A stretch of DNA of 64,000 nt from Nocardioides speluncae (lineage in GTDB: Bacteria; Actinomycetota; Actinomycetes; Propionibacteriales; Nocardioidaceae), in NCBI RefSeq assembly GCF_003121585.1, contig NZ_QEOO01000011.1:124001-188000 (forward strand), in the 5' to 3' direction. Made by a program: the position numbers and the translations under genes. The notes under the pieces are model-generated. The model was given only the letters and a program-made list of their open reading frames with translations, was not told the origin of the DNA and did not search any database. Position 1 is the first letter of the stretch; every line of letters starts with the position of its first letter. This document shows, piece by piece, positions 52,489-61,142 of the stretch.

Positions 52489-53850
52489 TCACCACCCCCG
52501 CGGGCCGGTGCTCCCGGCCGGGTAGGTGTTCATCGGCACCTGGTCCTTGCGCCACGCGGCCAGCACCGGCGCCACGATCCGCCAGCACGCCTCGGCGTGA
52601 TCGCCGCGGACCGACAGCAGCGGGTCCCCGTCGAGCACGCCGCCGAGCACCTCGCCGTACGCCGTGAGCTCGCTGGTGCCGAAGTCGGCGACCACCTTCA
52701 CCTCGTCCAGCGCGAGCGGGTCTCCGGGGCCGTTGACGTCGAGGCCGAACTCGATCCGCGGCGGCTTGAAGCCGATCACGATCGTGTCCGGCGTCTCCGC
52801 GCCCTTGAGCCCGTCTGGCAGGTGCGGGACCGGCTTCAGCGTGATCACCGCCTCCTTGCGGGCGGTGCCGAGGGCCTTGCCGGAGCGCAGCGTCACTGGG
52901 ACGCCGTCCCACCGCCAGTTGCGGACCTCGACGGTCATCTCGGCCAGCGTCTCGGTGTGCCGGCCTGCGTCGACGCCCTCCTCCTTCGTGTACGCCGGGA
53001 CCTTGCGCCGGCCGAGCGTGCCGGCGGTGTAGCGGGCCCGCCGCGAGTACCTCACCGGGTCGCCGTACGGCCGGGTGGCCCGCAGCACCTGCGCGGTCGC
53101 GTCCCGCAGGTCCGCCTCGTGCAGGGTGGCCGGCACCTCCATCATCAGCAGCGCCATCACCTGCAGGAGGTGGCTCTGGATCATGTCGATCAGGGCGCCG
53201 GCGTGGTCGTAGTAGCCCGCGCGCCCCTCGAGGGCTAGGTCCTCGTCGTACACAATCTCGATCCGCTCGACGTGCTGGCTGTTCCAGACCGCCTCGAAGA
53301 GCCGGTTGGCGAATCGCAGACCGAGGACGTTGAGCACGTCGGAGCGGCCGAGGAAGTGGTCGACCCGGAAGATCTGACGCTCCGGAACCAGCGAGCGGAC
53401 CAGGTTGTTCAGCTCGGCGGCACTCTTCTCGTCGACGCCGAACGGCTTCTCCATCACGAGGATCGTGCCCTCGGGCAGCTCGACCGCGCGGAGTGCGTGG
53501 CAGACCTTCGCGCTGATCGCCGGCGGCAGCGCGAAGTAGATCGCGGGCGGGCCGTCGCACTCGGCCAGCAGCTTCTCCAGGTCGAGCGCCTGGGTCACGT
53601 CGGCGGTGACATAGCGGGACTGCTTGGCGGTCGCGGTGACCAGCTTGCCGCGCACCTTGGCGGTGGCGAACGCGTCCCGGACCCGCTTCTGCCAGGCGGC
53701 CGGCGTGAACTCCTCGCGCCCGGTGCCGAGCAGCAGCAGCGGCCGCCCACGGTCGCTGGCGAGCAGACCTGCGAGTCCCGGCAGCAGCAGCCGGCCCGTC
53801 AGGTCTCCGCTCGCGCCGAGCACCAACAACGTCCCGATCCGGTTGGTCAT
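52489..53850 (-). CDS. zwf: Glucose-6-phosphate dehydrogenase family
   Basis: Oxidises glucose-6-phosphate to the lactone with NADP+. The 453 residues have the dinucleotide motif GASGDLTGRLLLPGL (12-26), EKPFG (134-138) and the active-site RVDHFLG (162-168, His165 for substrate phosphate). No opcA, tal or pgl gene is beside it, so this may be a second, accessory G6PDH. It follows the sulfurtransferase by 10 bp. ATG at 53850. Confidence 0.92.
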   Translation of the reverse strand: MTNRIGTLLVLGASGDLTGRLLLPGLAGLLASDRGRPLLLLGTGREEFTPAAWQKRVRDAFATAKVRGKLVTATAKQSRYVTADVTQALDLEKLLAECDGPPAIYFALPPAISAKVCHALRAVELPEGTILVMEKPFGVDEKSAAELNNLVRSLVPERQIFRVDHFLGRSDVLNVLGLRFANRLFEAVWNSQHVERIEIVYDEDLALEGRAGYYDHAGALIDMIQSHLLQVMALLMMEVPATLHEADLRDATAQVLRATRPYGDPVRYSRRARYTAGTLGRRKVPAYTKEEGVDAGRHTETLAEMTVEVRNWRWDGVPVTLRSGKALGTARKEAVITLKPVPHLPDGLKGAETPDTIVIGFKPPRIEFGLDVNGPGDPLALDEVKVVADFGTSELTAYGEVLGGVLDGDPLLSVRGDHAEACWRIVAPVLAAWRKDQVPMNTYPAGSTGPRGW

Positions 53851-53860
53851 GGATCCCACG

Positions 53861-54682
53861 CTAGCGGTCATCAGCGCGCTCGACCGGCCGCTCCGGGTCG
53901 GTGATCCACCCGCTCCACGAGCCCGGGTAGAGCGCGGCGCGGACGCCGACCAGCTCCAGCGCGATGATGTCGTGGATGGCGGTGACGCCGGAACCGCAGT
54001 ACGCCGCGACGTCGGCCCCCTCAGTGGCGCCGACCGCGGCGTACACCTCGCGGAGCTCCGAGGCGCCGCGGAACCGGCCGTGGTTGTCGAGGTTGCGGGC
54101 GGTGTGCACGTTGACCGCGCCCGGGATGCGGCCGGCGACCGGGTCGATCGGCTCGGTCTCACCGCGGTAGCGCTCCGGCGCGCGAGCGTCGATCAGCACC
54201 GCCACGTCGCGGACCGTGTCGGCCTCGACAACCGGCATCGACCCCGGCCGTCCCTCGAAGTCGCCCGGCTCGCGGTGGGACTCCTCGCCGGTCTCGACCG
54301 CGCCGCCCTCGGCCACCCACGCCGACCAGCCGCCGTCGAGGAGCCGCACGTCAAGGTGGCCGTAGTGGCGCAGCAGCCACCAGCCCCGGCCCGCGGCGTG
54401 CCCGGACCAGTCGTCGTACACGACCACGGGTCGCCTGCCGGACACGCCGGCGCGCCGCATCGCCGCCACGAACACCTCCGGATCAGGGAGCGGATGCCGG
54501 CCGCCCTCGCCCGGAGGCGCGGCCAGGTCGGCGTCGACATCGACGTACGCCGCGCCCGGGAGGTGCCCGGCCACGAACTCATCGCGGCCCGGCGGACCGC
54601 CCATCTTGTAGCGCACGTCCAGCAGCGTCACCTCCCCCACCAGGGTTCGCAGTTCGTCTGCCTCGATCAGCGGTCCGGCCAT
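53861..54682 (-). CDS. Thiosulfate/3-mercaptopyruvate sulfurtransferase
   Basis: Two rhodanese domains in 273 residues. The N-terminal domain has Asp where the catalytic Cys would be (VVVYDDWSGH), as expected for the structural half. The C-terminal domain carries the active loop CGSGVTA with Cys229; this loop type is typical of SseA-like 3-mercaptopyruvate sulfurtransferases. First gene of the sulfurtransferase-G6PDH-nitronate-monooxygenase unit and divergent from thymidine kinase. Confidence 0.93.
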   Translation of the reverse strand: MAGPLIEADELRTLVGEVTLLDVRYKMGGPPGRDEFVAGHLPGAAYVDVDADLAAPPGEGGRHPLPDPEVFVAAMRRAGVSGRRPVVVYDDWSGHAAGRGWWLLRHYGHLDVRLLDGGWSAWVAEGGAVETGEESHREPGDFEGRPGSMPVVEADTVRDVAVLIDARAPERYRGETEPIDPVAGRIPGAVNVHTARNLDNHGRFRGASELREVYAAVGATEGADVAAYCGSGVTAIHDIIALELVGVRAALYPGSWSGWITDPERPVERADDR

Positions 54683-54739
54683 GGCTTCATCATGCCGGTG
54701 GGTGCTCCACCAGTGGTGACCGCGTGGCAGGATTCGCGG

Positions 54740-55387
54740 GTGGCTGAACTCCATTTCTTCACCGGCACCATGGACTCCGGGAAGAGCACGCTCGCCCTGC
54801 AGACCAACCACAACCACGCGGCGCGCGGCCGGGTCGGCCGGATCTTCACCACTCACGACCGGGCGGGCACGGCCACGCTCTCCAGCCGGCTCGGGCTCAC
54901 CCACGACGCGATCGAGGTGGCGTCGGACTTCGACTTCTGGAAGTACGTCGTCTCCGCGCTGACCGCCGGCGGCCGGATCGACTACCTGATCTGCGACGAG
55001 GCCCAGTTCTACTCCCGGAACCAGATCGACCAGCTCGCCAAGATCGCGGACGAGCTGCAGATCGACGTGTTCGCATTCGGCATCCTCACCGACTTCCGCT
55101 CGCAGCTGTTCCCCGGCAGCGCCCGGCTGGTCGAGCTCGCCGACAAGACCGAGGTGCTGCAGGTCGAGGCCCTGTGCTGGTGCGGCAAGCGGGCCACCCA
55201 CAACGCCCGCACCGAGAACGGCGCGATGGTCACCGAGGGGGAAGTGGTGGTCGTGGGCGACGTCGACCAGTCCGACGACGTCGACGTGTCCTACGAGGTG
55301 CTCTGCCGCCAGCACCACCGCCGCCGCCTCACCGCCGCCCGGGCCAAGGCCGTGAGCCTCGCCCCCGAGCCCCTCCCCTTCGGCTGA
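54740..55387 (+). CDS. tdk: Thymidine kinase (type II)
   Basis: Phosphorylates thymidine with ATP in pyrimidine salvage. The 215 residues have the P-loop GTMDSGKS (9-16), the catalytic CDEAQFY with Glu, the lasso-loop FGILTDFRSQLFPGS and zinc ligands in LCWCGKRA and VLCRQHH. I choose the GTG at 54740 directly before AELHFF; upstream in-frame ATGs would add unusual residues across the divergent promoter. Confidence 0.95.
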   Translation: MAELHFFTGTMDSGKSTLALQTNHNHAARGRVGRIFTTHDRAGTATLSSRLGLTHDAIEVASDFDFWKYVVSALTAGGRIDYLICDEAQFYSRNQIDQLAKIADELQIDVFAFGILTDFRSQLFPGSARLVELADKTEVLQVEALCWCGKRATHNARTENGAMVTEGEVVVVGDVDQSDDVDVSYEVLCRQHHRRRLTAARAKAVSLAPEPLPFG

Positions 55388-55400
55388 GCGGCGGACACAG

Positions 55401-55853
55401 CTAGTTGATGCGGACCAGCACCGCCTTCTGCGCGCCGCCGGTGCACGCGCGGACCTGCTCAGACATCTTGATCCCCCCCGGCCCGAGGTCGAAATTGCCA
55501 CCGCCTCCGCGGATCTTGTCGCCAATCGCGAACCGGCCGAGCTCAGGGATTGTGATTCCTCGGCCATCCGGCCAGACCTTCGATCCCGCCGGCACCGACA
55601 GCGGATTGCCGCTGACGGTGAAGCAATCATGGGCGTTCACACCGAGGGTGCCGCCACTCAATGCGTCGAACTGCATCGCGCCTTCTGGCTCTGACGTCCG
55701 AACCAACAGGGTCGGCTGGCTAGCGCCGGTCGCTGGTCGCTCTGCTGGGTCCTCCGCTGCGGTCGTCTCCCCTCCGCAGCCGGCCGCAGCGAGCATGGCG
55801 GCGACCAGAGCGGTTAGGACAAGATGCCGCTTCGGGTTGAGGTTCAGGTGCAT
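55401..55853 (-). CDS. Small lipoprotein
   Basis: The 150 residues have a basic N-terminus, hydrophobic core and lipobox LAAAGC (Cys26), then a Thr/Ala-rich spacer and a strand-rich domain with two cysteines (AHDCF and RACTGG). AAGGAG precedes the ATG by 6 bp. No family recognised. It converges with thymidine kinase. Confidence 0.8.
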   Translation of the reverse strand: MHLNLNPKRHLVLTALVAAMLAAAGCGGETTAAEDPAERPATGASQPTLLVRTSEPEGAMQFDALSGGTLGVNAHDCFTVSGNPLSVPAGSKVWPDGRGITIPELGRFAIGDKIRGGGGNFDLGPGGIKMSEQVRACTGGAQKAVLVRIN

Positions 55854-56094
55854 GTCGGCTCCTTTGGTACGACGCGTCGCACCGGCTTGGACGCGATCCG
55901 CGTATCGCGCGTTCCACCGGGCCGGCAACAAGGACCGTGATCCCGAACCCAGGCCACCGTTTTCGGGTCGAGCGGTGGCTACCGACGTGCGGACGCCCGC
56001 CCCGGGAGCGGCGCTGAGCGTCGTGCGCGGCCTGTTTGCACGTCCGAACCGCAGCTGATCGAGGCGCCACTCTGCCGGGATAGGGTTCACCGTC

Positions 56095-56658
56095 ATGGAC
56101 GACTTCGTCGAGACCCTCAAGAGCATCCGCGGCGCGCTGGCGCCCGAGCAGGGCCAGCGGCTGCGCGAGCTGGCGGCCGAGGTGAAGGAGGGCGCGATCA
56201 TCGAGGTCGGCTCGTGGCGCGGCCGCTCGACGTACGCTCTCTCGCTGGGCTCGCGCGAGGGCAACCAGGCTCCGATCTTCGCGATCGACCCGCACGAGGC
56301 GTTCACCGGGATCTTCGGCGGCGAGTTCGGGCCGCAGGACCGGGCCGCGTTCTTCCGCAACATGCTGAAGACCGGGTCCTGGGAGAACGTCCGGCTGATC
56401 AACCTGTCCAGCGAGATCGTCACGCCCGGCTGGACGCTGCCGGTCGGCCTGCTGTGGATCGACGGCGACCACTCCTACGAAGGCGTCAAGCGCGACTACG
56501 AGTGCTGGGTGCCGTTCCTGCTGCCCGGCGCGCCGCTGGTGCTCGACGACACCATCCACCCCGAGGGCGGCCCGTACCGGCTGGTTGGCGAGCTGGAGGC
56601 CGCCGGCTGGCGGGTCACCGAGCGGGTCGGCAAGGTCGCCGTACTCCAGCGCGACTGA
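56095..56658 (+). CDS. Class I SAM-dependent methyltransferase (CmcI-like/Methyltransf_24)
   Basis: The 187 residues have the SAM motif IIEVGSWRGRSTYALSLG (35-52), an acidic second strand IFAIDPHEAF, and IDGDHSYEGVKRDYE with the likely metal-binding Asp residues of the cephalosporin-hydroxylase-associated CmcI group. Acceptor unknown. Preceded by 237 bp with no gene that I can see. Confidence 0.85.
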   Translation: MDDFVETLKSIRGALAPEQGQRLRELAAEVKEGAIIEVGSWRGRSTYALSLGSREGNQAPIFAIDPHEAFTGIFGGEFGPQDRAAFFRNMLKTGSWENVRLINLSSEIVTPGWTLPVGLLWIDGDHSYEGVKRDYECWVPFLLPGAPLVLDDTIHPEGGPYRLVGELEAAGWRVTERVGKVAVLQRD

Positions 56659-56668
56659 GCGTCGGTCG

Positions 56669-57817
56669 TCAGGCGACCAGGATCGGGATCAGCATCTCGT
56701 CGCGGGTGAGCGAGCCGTGCAGGCCGACCAGCAGGTTCTCGTAGGGGAAGTCGGTGGTGGACACGACCGCGGTGTCGCCGTGGCAGGCGACCACGACGTC
56801 GCCGATCCGCAGCCGGACCGAGGAGTCGATGATGCCGAACCAGCCACGCTCGGCGACCTCGTCACGGGTCAGCACCGTCGCCCGGTCACCGAGTACGCCG
56901 CGCCAGGTGGCCGCCACGTCGGCGACGGCGCCCGGCTGGCAGTAGAGGTGCCGGAACCGCGCCTCGCCACCAAGCAGGGTGACGCCGGCCCGCAGCTCCA
57001 ACTGGTCGTCGACGTCGACCCGCGACTCGACCGGGCTGTCGATCATGCCGTGGTCTGCGACCACAAGCAGCCGCACCGACGACGGCAGCTCCTCGCGGAG
57101 GTGCTCGGCGGTCGCGTCGACCATCGCCAGCTGCTGCAGCCAGGCCGACGACGCGACGCCGTGCTTGTGGCCGGTCCAGTCGAGGTCGCCGTCGTACACG
57201 TAGGTCAGCGAGGGCGAGCGGCCGGCCGAGTCCAGGACGGCGGCGAGCCGCTCACCCACCCGGTCCGCTCCGACGAACTCGGCGCCGCGCTGCGCGGCAA
57301 CGGTCAGCCCGGACCCCTCGAACTCACGCTTGCTCACCGACGCGACGTGGACGCCGGCCGCGGCCAGCCTGTCGAACGCCGTGGGGTGCGGCTGCCACTC
57401 GAGTGGGTCGACGGACTTGTCCCACCCGAAGAGGTGGTTGAGCAGCCGGTCGGTGCCGGGGATCCGGGCGGTGAAGCCGACCAGGCCGTGCTGGCCCGGC
57501 GTCAGCGCGGTGCCGAGCGAGGTCAGCGAGGTCGCGGTCGTCGACGGCACGCCGGCAGTCCCGTGGGAGGACGTCAACGAGGACAGGAACGGCGCCGCGT
57601 GCGAGTAGCGCTGCAGCAGCTCGTGGCCGAGGCCGTCCACCAGGAACACGACGTACGCCGGCGCGTCGGGCAGCCTCAGCGCGGAGTCCGGCCAGCCGTC
57701 GACGGCCGGCAGGTGCAGCCCGAGGGCCGAGGCGACCGCAGGCACCACGTCGCCCAGCGAGCGCTCCGCGTAGGCGGGCTCGACGAAGTTGCCGGGTAGC
57801 GGACCGGGATCGGTCAC
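56669..57817 (-). CDS. Nucleotide pyrophosphatase/phosphodiesterase-type (alkaline phosphatase superfamily)
   Basis: The 382 residues have FLVDGLGHELL with the first metal Asp, GVPSTTATSLTSL with the Thr nucleophile, YDGDLDWTGHKHG and VVADHGMID with the second metal site. This is the NPP/type I phosphodiesterase pattern. No signal peptide is seen, so it acts in the cytoplasm. The GTG start overlaps the DUF5998 stop (GTGA). Substrate unknown. Confidence 0.9.
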   Translation of the reverse strand: MTDPGPLPGNFVEPAYAERSLGDVVPAVASALGLHLPAVDGWPDSALRLPDAPAYVVFLVDGLGHELLQRYSHAAPFLSSLTSSHGTAGVPSTTATSLTSLGTALTPGQHGLVGFTARIPGTDRLLNHLFGWDKSVDPLEWQPHPTAFDRLAAAGVHVASVSKREFEGSGLTVAAQRGAEFVGADRVGERLAAVLDSAGRSPSLTYVYDGDLDWTGHKHGVASSAWLQQLAMVDATAEHLREELPSSVRLLVVADHGMIDSPVESRVDVDDQLELRAGVTLLGGEARFRHLYCQPGAVADVAATWRGVLGDRATVLTRDEVAERGWFGIIDSSVRLRIGDVVVACHGDTAVVSTTDFPYENLLVGLHGSLTRDEMLIPILVA

Positions 57818-58434
57818 TGGAGGGACGCGCCCTGGGCGGTGGTGCCCTGGGTGTGGGCCGACAGCGTCGCCGCGAAGGACAGCAGCCCCGCCACGGCCTC
57901 CTTGCCGTCGGCCGCGGCCGACACCCGCAGCGAGAAGTCGTCGGAGGCCACCACACCGGTGTAGCCGTGGTCGGCGTCGCAGTTCGGGTCGTTGCAGGCG
58001 GCCGGCTCGAGGTCGATCCGACCGACGCCGCCCCAGCCGATCGTGACCACGGCCTCCGCCGGCGGCTGCGGTCCGGAGGTCGGGTTGGCGACCATCCGGG
58101 TGACCACGACCGACCTGACCGCCGACAGCGTGATCGCCTCGGTCGAGGTCGAGGTGTAGGCCTCCGGCAGCAGGTCGTCGCCGGCGTGCTCGTCGGTATG
58201 GGCCAGGACCAGCCGGCTCGGGGTCAGCACCGCGACCGTCAGGTGGCGGCGTACCTCGTCGCGCTCGAAGGTGGGCTCGTGGTGGACGTAGAACGACAGC
58301 ACCCGCTCCCCCGCGAGCGCCGACTCCACGCCGTCCGCAACCACATCCGGGTAGTAGCCCGTCCGGTCGATCGCCTTCCTGAGGTCGCGGGATCGGTCGG
58401 CCGATCCGGTCGCCTCCGCGGTGCTCCTTCGCAT
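57814..58434 (-). CDS. DUF5998 protein
   Basis: The 206 residues have DLRKAIDRTGYYPDVVADGVESALAGE at the N-terminus and a strand-rich C-terminal part containing ACNDPNCDADHGY, a possible metal site. The pattern and its link to the phosphodiesterase gene fit DUF5998 in other actinobacteria as I remember them. It is translationally coupled to that gene and likely works with it. Confidence 0.8.
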   Translation of the reverse strand: MRRSTAEATGSADRSRDLRKAIDRTGYYPDVVADGVESALAGERVLSFYVHHEPTFERDEVRRHLTVAVLTPSRLVLAHTDEHAGDDLLPEAYTSTSTEAITLSAVRSVVVTRMVANPTSGPQPPAEAVVTIGWGGVGRIDLEPAACNDPNCDADHGYTGVVASDDFSLRVSAAADGKEAVAGLLSFAATLSAHTQGTTAQGASLQ

Positions 58435-58499
58435 GTGCGCAGTCTGTCACGGCTCCCCGAACGGCGAGCGCGGGTGGCCAACCTCGACTCGATCAGAGA

Positions 58500-58958
58500 T
58501 CAGGCTCCGGGCTTGAAGATCGACCGTTGCTCGGCGTCGGCCGGCACCTCATCGTCGGGTGCCGCCATGTTCTGGCTGGCGGCGATCAGCCACCGCCCGT
58601 CCTCCTTCGACAGCACCCAGAGCGGGGTGCCGACGTCCAGCCCGTCCGGCGTCGTGTACACCTGCCGCAGCTTGACCGCCGCGACATCGGGCCGGATGAA
58701 GACCACGTGCTCGAGCTCGAACGCCACCGACAGACCTTGCATCCCGCCGGGCAGTACCTGGTGGGTGAACTCCGAGATCGCCTCCAGGCCGAAGAGTCGC
58801 TTGCCGCCACCGGTCGTCCAGATCGCGTCGGGACGGAACAGGGCAAGAAACTCGTCGGGTCGCTCGTTGTTCTGCGCATGCTCGACGGTCGCAACCAGGT
58901 TGCGGATCGCAGCGAGCTCTTCGGCGTGCGTCTGTTCGTCGATCGCGATTGTGCTCAT
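58500..58958 (-). CDS. SgcJ/EcaC-type NTF2-like protein
   Basis: The 152-residue cone-shaped NTF2-like protein begins with an AIRNLVATVEHAQNNERPDEFLALFRPDAIWTT-type helix-turn and ends with GRWLIAASQNMAAPDDEV, characteristic of the SgcJ/EcaC family. The start is the ATG at 58958; a more distant ATG adds seven residues. It lies 33 bp from the P450 gene on the same strand and could belong to its transcript. Confidence 0.87.
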   Translation of the reverse strand: MSTIAIDEQTHAEELAAIRNLVATVEHAQNNERPDEFLALFRPDAIWTTGGGKRLFGLEAISEFTHQVLPGGMQGLSVAFELEHVVFIRPDVAAVKLRQVYTTPDGLDVGTPLWVLSKEDGRWLIAASQNMAAPDDEVPADAEQRSIFKPGA

Positions 58959-58991
58959 GCCGCCAGTGTGAAATATCAACCTCGCTTGAGG

Positions 58992-60416
58992 TCAACCGGA
59001 CAGCCGCTCCAGCCGGATCGGCAGCCCGTCGGCGGGCGTCGGACCGGTCCCCCAGGTGAGGGGTACGTCGTACCCGTCCGGCACGCTCCACCGGAACCGC
59101 AGCAACAGCTGGTGCATGACCGCCTTGACCGTCATGCCGCCGAAGTAGAGGCCGATGCACTTGTGCGCGCCGCCGCCGAACGGCGCCCATGCGAAGCGGT
59201 GGCTCTTGTCCTCGCGCCGTCCCTCGGCGAAGCGCTCGGGGTCGAATCGGTCCGCATCCGGCCACCAGCGATCCGACCGCATGGTAACGAAGTCGCCGAA
59301 CCACACCCGGGTCCCGGTCGGGAGGTAGTAGCCGCACAGCTCGGTGTCCTTGACCGTCTCCCGCAGCTGCATGCCGACCGGGGCGTAGAGCCGCATCGCC
59401 TCGCGGAAGACCAGGTCCATGCTCGGCAGCCGGTCCAGATCCGCATAGGCGAGCTCGGTCTTGCCGAGGGCTTGCGACTCGGCCCGCAGCCACTCCTGCC
59501 ACTCGGGGTGCTTGGCCAGCAGGTAGGCCATCATCGACAGGGCGATCGTGCTCGTGTCATGGGCCGCCATCATCACGAAGATCATGTGCGCGACGACCTC
59601 GTCGTCGGTGAACCGCTGTCCGTCCTCGCTCTCGGCCCGACAGAGCACACTGAACAGATCGTCACCGTCGCCTGCCCGCTTCGCCGGCAGCTCGCGGAGG
59701 AAGTACTCCTCCAGGAAGCGGCGGCCGCGCAGCCCGCGCGACCAGGTCAGGCCGGGAACCGGCGCGCGCACGATCGCCTGGCCACCGCGTACGGCGTTCA
59801 CGAAGGCCCGCTCCAGCTCCGCGGCCTCCGGACCGACCTCGGTACCGACGAACACCTCGGTCGCTAGCTCGAGGAGCAGCTTCTTCGTCTCGCTGTACAG
59901 CGCGAAGTCCGGCGCCGGCTGCCAGCCGTCAAGCGCCCGCTTGATCTCGGGCGTGGTCAGGTCGAGGTAGCCCTCCAGCCGCTGCCGCGTGAACGCGGCC
60001 TGCAGGATCCGGCGGTGATGATGGTGCTCCTCCAGGTCCATCAGCATCACGCCACCGTGGAAGAACGGCCCGATGATGAAGCTCCAGCCCCGCTTCGCGG
60101 AGAACGCACGGTCCCGGTCGATCAGCATCTGCTCGGCTGCCTCGGGCCCGATTGCCAGCGCCATCTTCCCGCTGGGGCCGCCTGCCCACGAGACCTCGCC
60201 GTACTCCTCGAGCTGACGCCGGCTGAAGGCGAGCATGTCGTGCAGCGCAGCCAGCGAGGTGCCGAGCACCGGTGGGCCGAAGCTCCCCAGCACCGGCTTG
60301 AGGCCACTACCGGGCGGTGGCGCTGCCAGCGGCTTGGTAGGAGCGGGAAACCGCACGGTGGCCCTGGCGGCCAGCCGGCCGATCCTCCGGACCGTCCGGG
60401 TCCTCATCGTCATCAT
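58992..60416 (-). CDS. Cytochrome P450
   Basis: Heme-thiolate monooxygenase of 474 residues. The I-helix reads AAHDTST (oxygen-binding Thr), the K-helix EAMRLYAP (ExxR), and the heme loop FGGGAHKCIG with Cys420 as axial ligand. It lacks a signal anchor, as expected for a soluble bacterial P450. ATG codons at 60416, 60413 and 60407 are possible starts (GAGG lies just upstream). Divergent from a TetR gene with a perfect 24-bp palindrome between them, so probably repressed by it. Confidence 0.93.
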   Translation of the reverse strand: MMTMRTRTVRRIGRLAARATVRFPAPTKPLAAPPPGSGLKPVLGSFGPPVLGTSLAALHDMLAFSRRQLEEYGEVSWAGGPSGKMALAIGPEAAEQMLIDRDRAFSAKRGWSFIIGPFFHGGVMLMDLEEHHHHRRILQAAFTRQRLEGYLDLTTPEIKRALDGWQPAPDFALYSETKKLLLELATEVFVGTEVGPEAAELERAFVNAVRGGQAIVRAPVPGLTWSRGLRGRRFLEEYFLRELPAKRAGDGDDLFSVLCRAESEDGQRFTDDEVVAHMIFVMMAAHDTSTIALSMMAYLLAKHPEWQEWLRAESQALGKTELAYADLDRLPSMDLVFREAMRLYAPVGMQLRETVKDTELCGYYLPTGTRVWFGDFVTMRSDRWWPDADRFDPERFAEGRREDKSHRFAWAPFGGGAHKCIGLYFGGMTVKAVMHQLLLRFRWSVPDGYDVPLTWGTGPTPADGLPIRLERLSG

Positions 60417-60441
60417 CGACCTCACGCTCCATTGCGGCTCG

Positions 60442-60465
60442 AACTGATGGCACCTGCCATCAGTT
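60442..60465. promoter_or_regulatory. TetR-type operator between P450 and TetR genes
   Basis: AACTGATGGCA-CC-TGCCATCAGTT is a perfect 11-bp inverted repeat with a 2-bp centre. It lies 25 bp before the P450 start and 35 bp before the TetR start, so one dimer could silence both genes. Confidence 0.8.
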
Positions 60466-60500
60466 AGCCGGTCAGCGAGGTCGTTTGTCAAGATGTCCGG

Positions 60501-61136
60501 GTGAGTACGTCGCAGGTGTGGGGCGGTCGGACCGCCGAGGAACGCCGCGCGGAGCGGCGTGCCCGGCTGATCCATGCCGCCTTCGAGACCTGGGGCGACA
60601 GCGGGTGGGCGGCGGTGACGATGCGTGGTGTCTGCGCGAAGGCCGGCCTGACCGACCGCTACTTCTACGAGAGCTTCACCGACCGCGACGCGCTGCTGGC
60701 CGCGGTCTGGGACCAGCTCCGCGACGAGACGACGGCGGCCATCATCACGGTGCACGCCGAGATGGCCGACGCACATCCGCTCGAGCAGCTGCGCGGCGTC
60801 GCCGAGGTGGCCGTGACCCGGTTCGCCGCCGAGCCGCGCCGTGCCCGCATCCTGTTCGGCGACCACTCAGGCAGCAGCCTGCTCGAGGGCCGCCGCCACG
60901 AGCTCACCTTGTTGGTGACCCGGTTGATGGCCGAGCAGGGGCTGCCGTATCTGGCCACAGACGTCGACGAGGACGACTACCGCCATTCGATGCTGATGGC
61001 CGTGGGCGGAGTCATGGAGCTGGTGACCGCCTGGCGGGCCGGCGCGGTCGACCTGGACACCGACGGCCTGATCAACCAGATCACCCGGTTCGGCACCGCC
61101 CTGAGCAACCACTACCTGGCCGAGCCTCCCCACTGA
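60501..61136 (+). CDS. TetR/AcrR-family regulator of the P450
   Basis: The 211 residues have an N-terminal HTH (RRARLIHAAFETWGDSGW, then VTMRGVCAKAGLTDRYFYESF) and a C-terminal ligand domain. The GTG start at 60501 lacks a clear Shine-Dalgarno sequence, suggesting a short or leaderless transcript. Divergent arrangement with a shared palindrome implies local repression. The inducer is probably the P450 substrate. Confidence 0.9.
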   Translation: MSTSQVWGGRTAEERRAERRARLIHAAFETWGDSGWAAVTMRGVCAKAGLTDRYFYESFTDRDALLAAVWDQLRDETTAAIITVHAEMADAHPLEQLRGVAEVAVTRFAAEPRRARILFGDHSGSSLLEGRRHELTLLVTRLMAEQGLPYLATDVDEDDYRHSMLMAVGGVMELVTAWRAGAVDLDTDGLINQITRFGTALSNHYLAEPPH

Positions 61137-61142
61137 GGCGGG

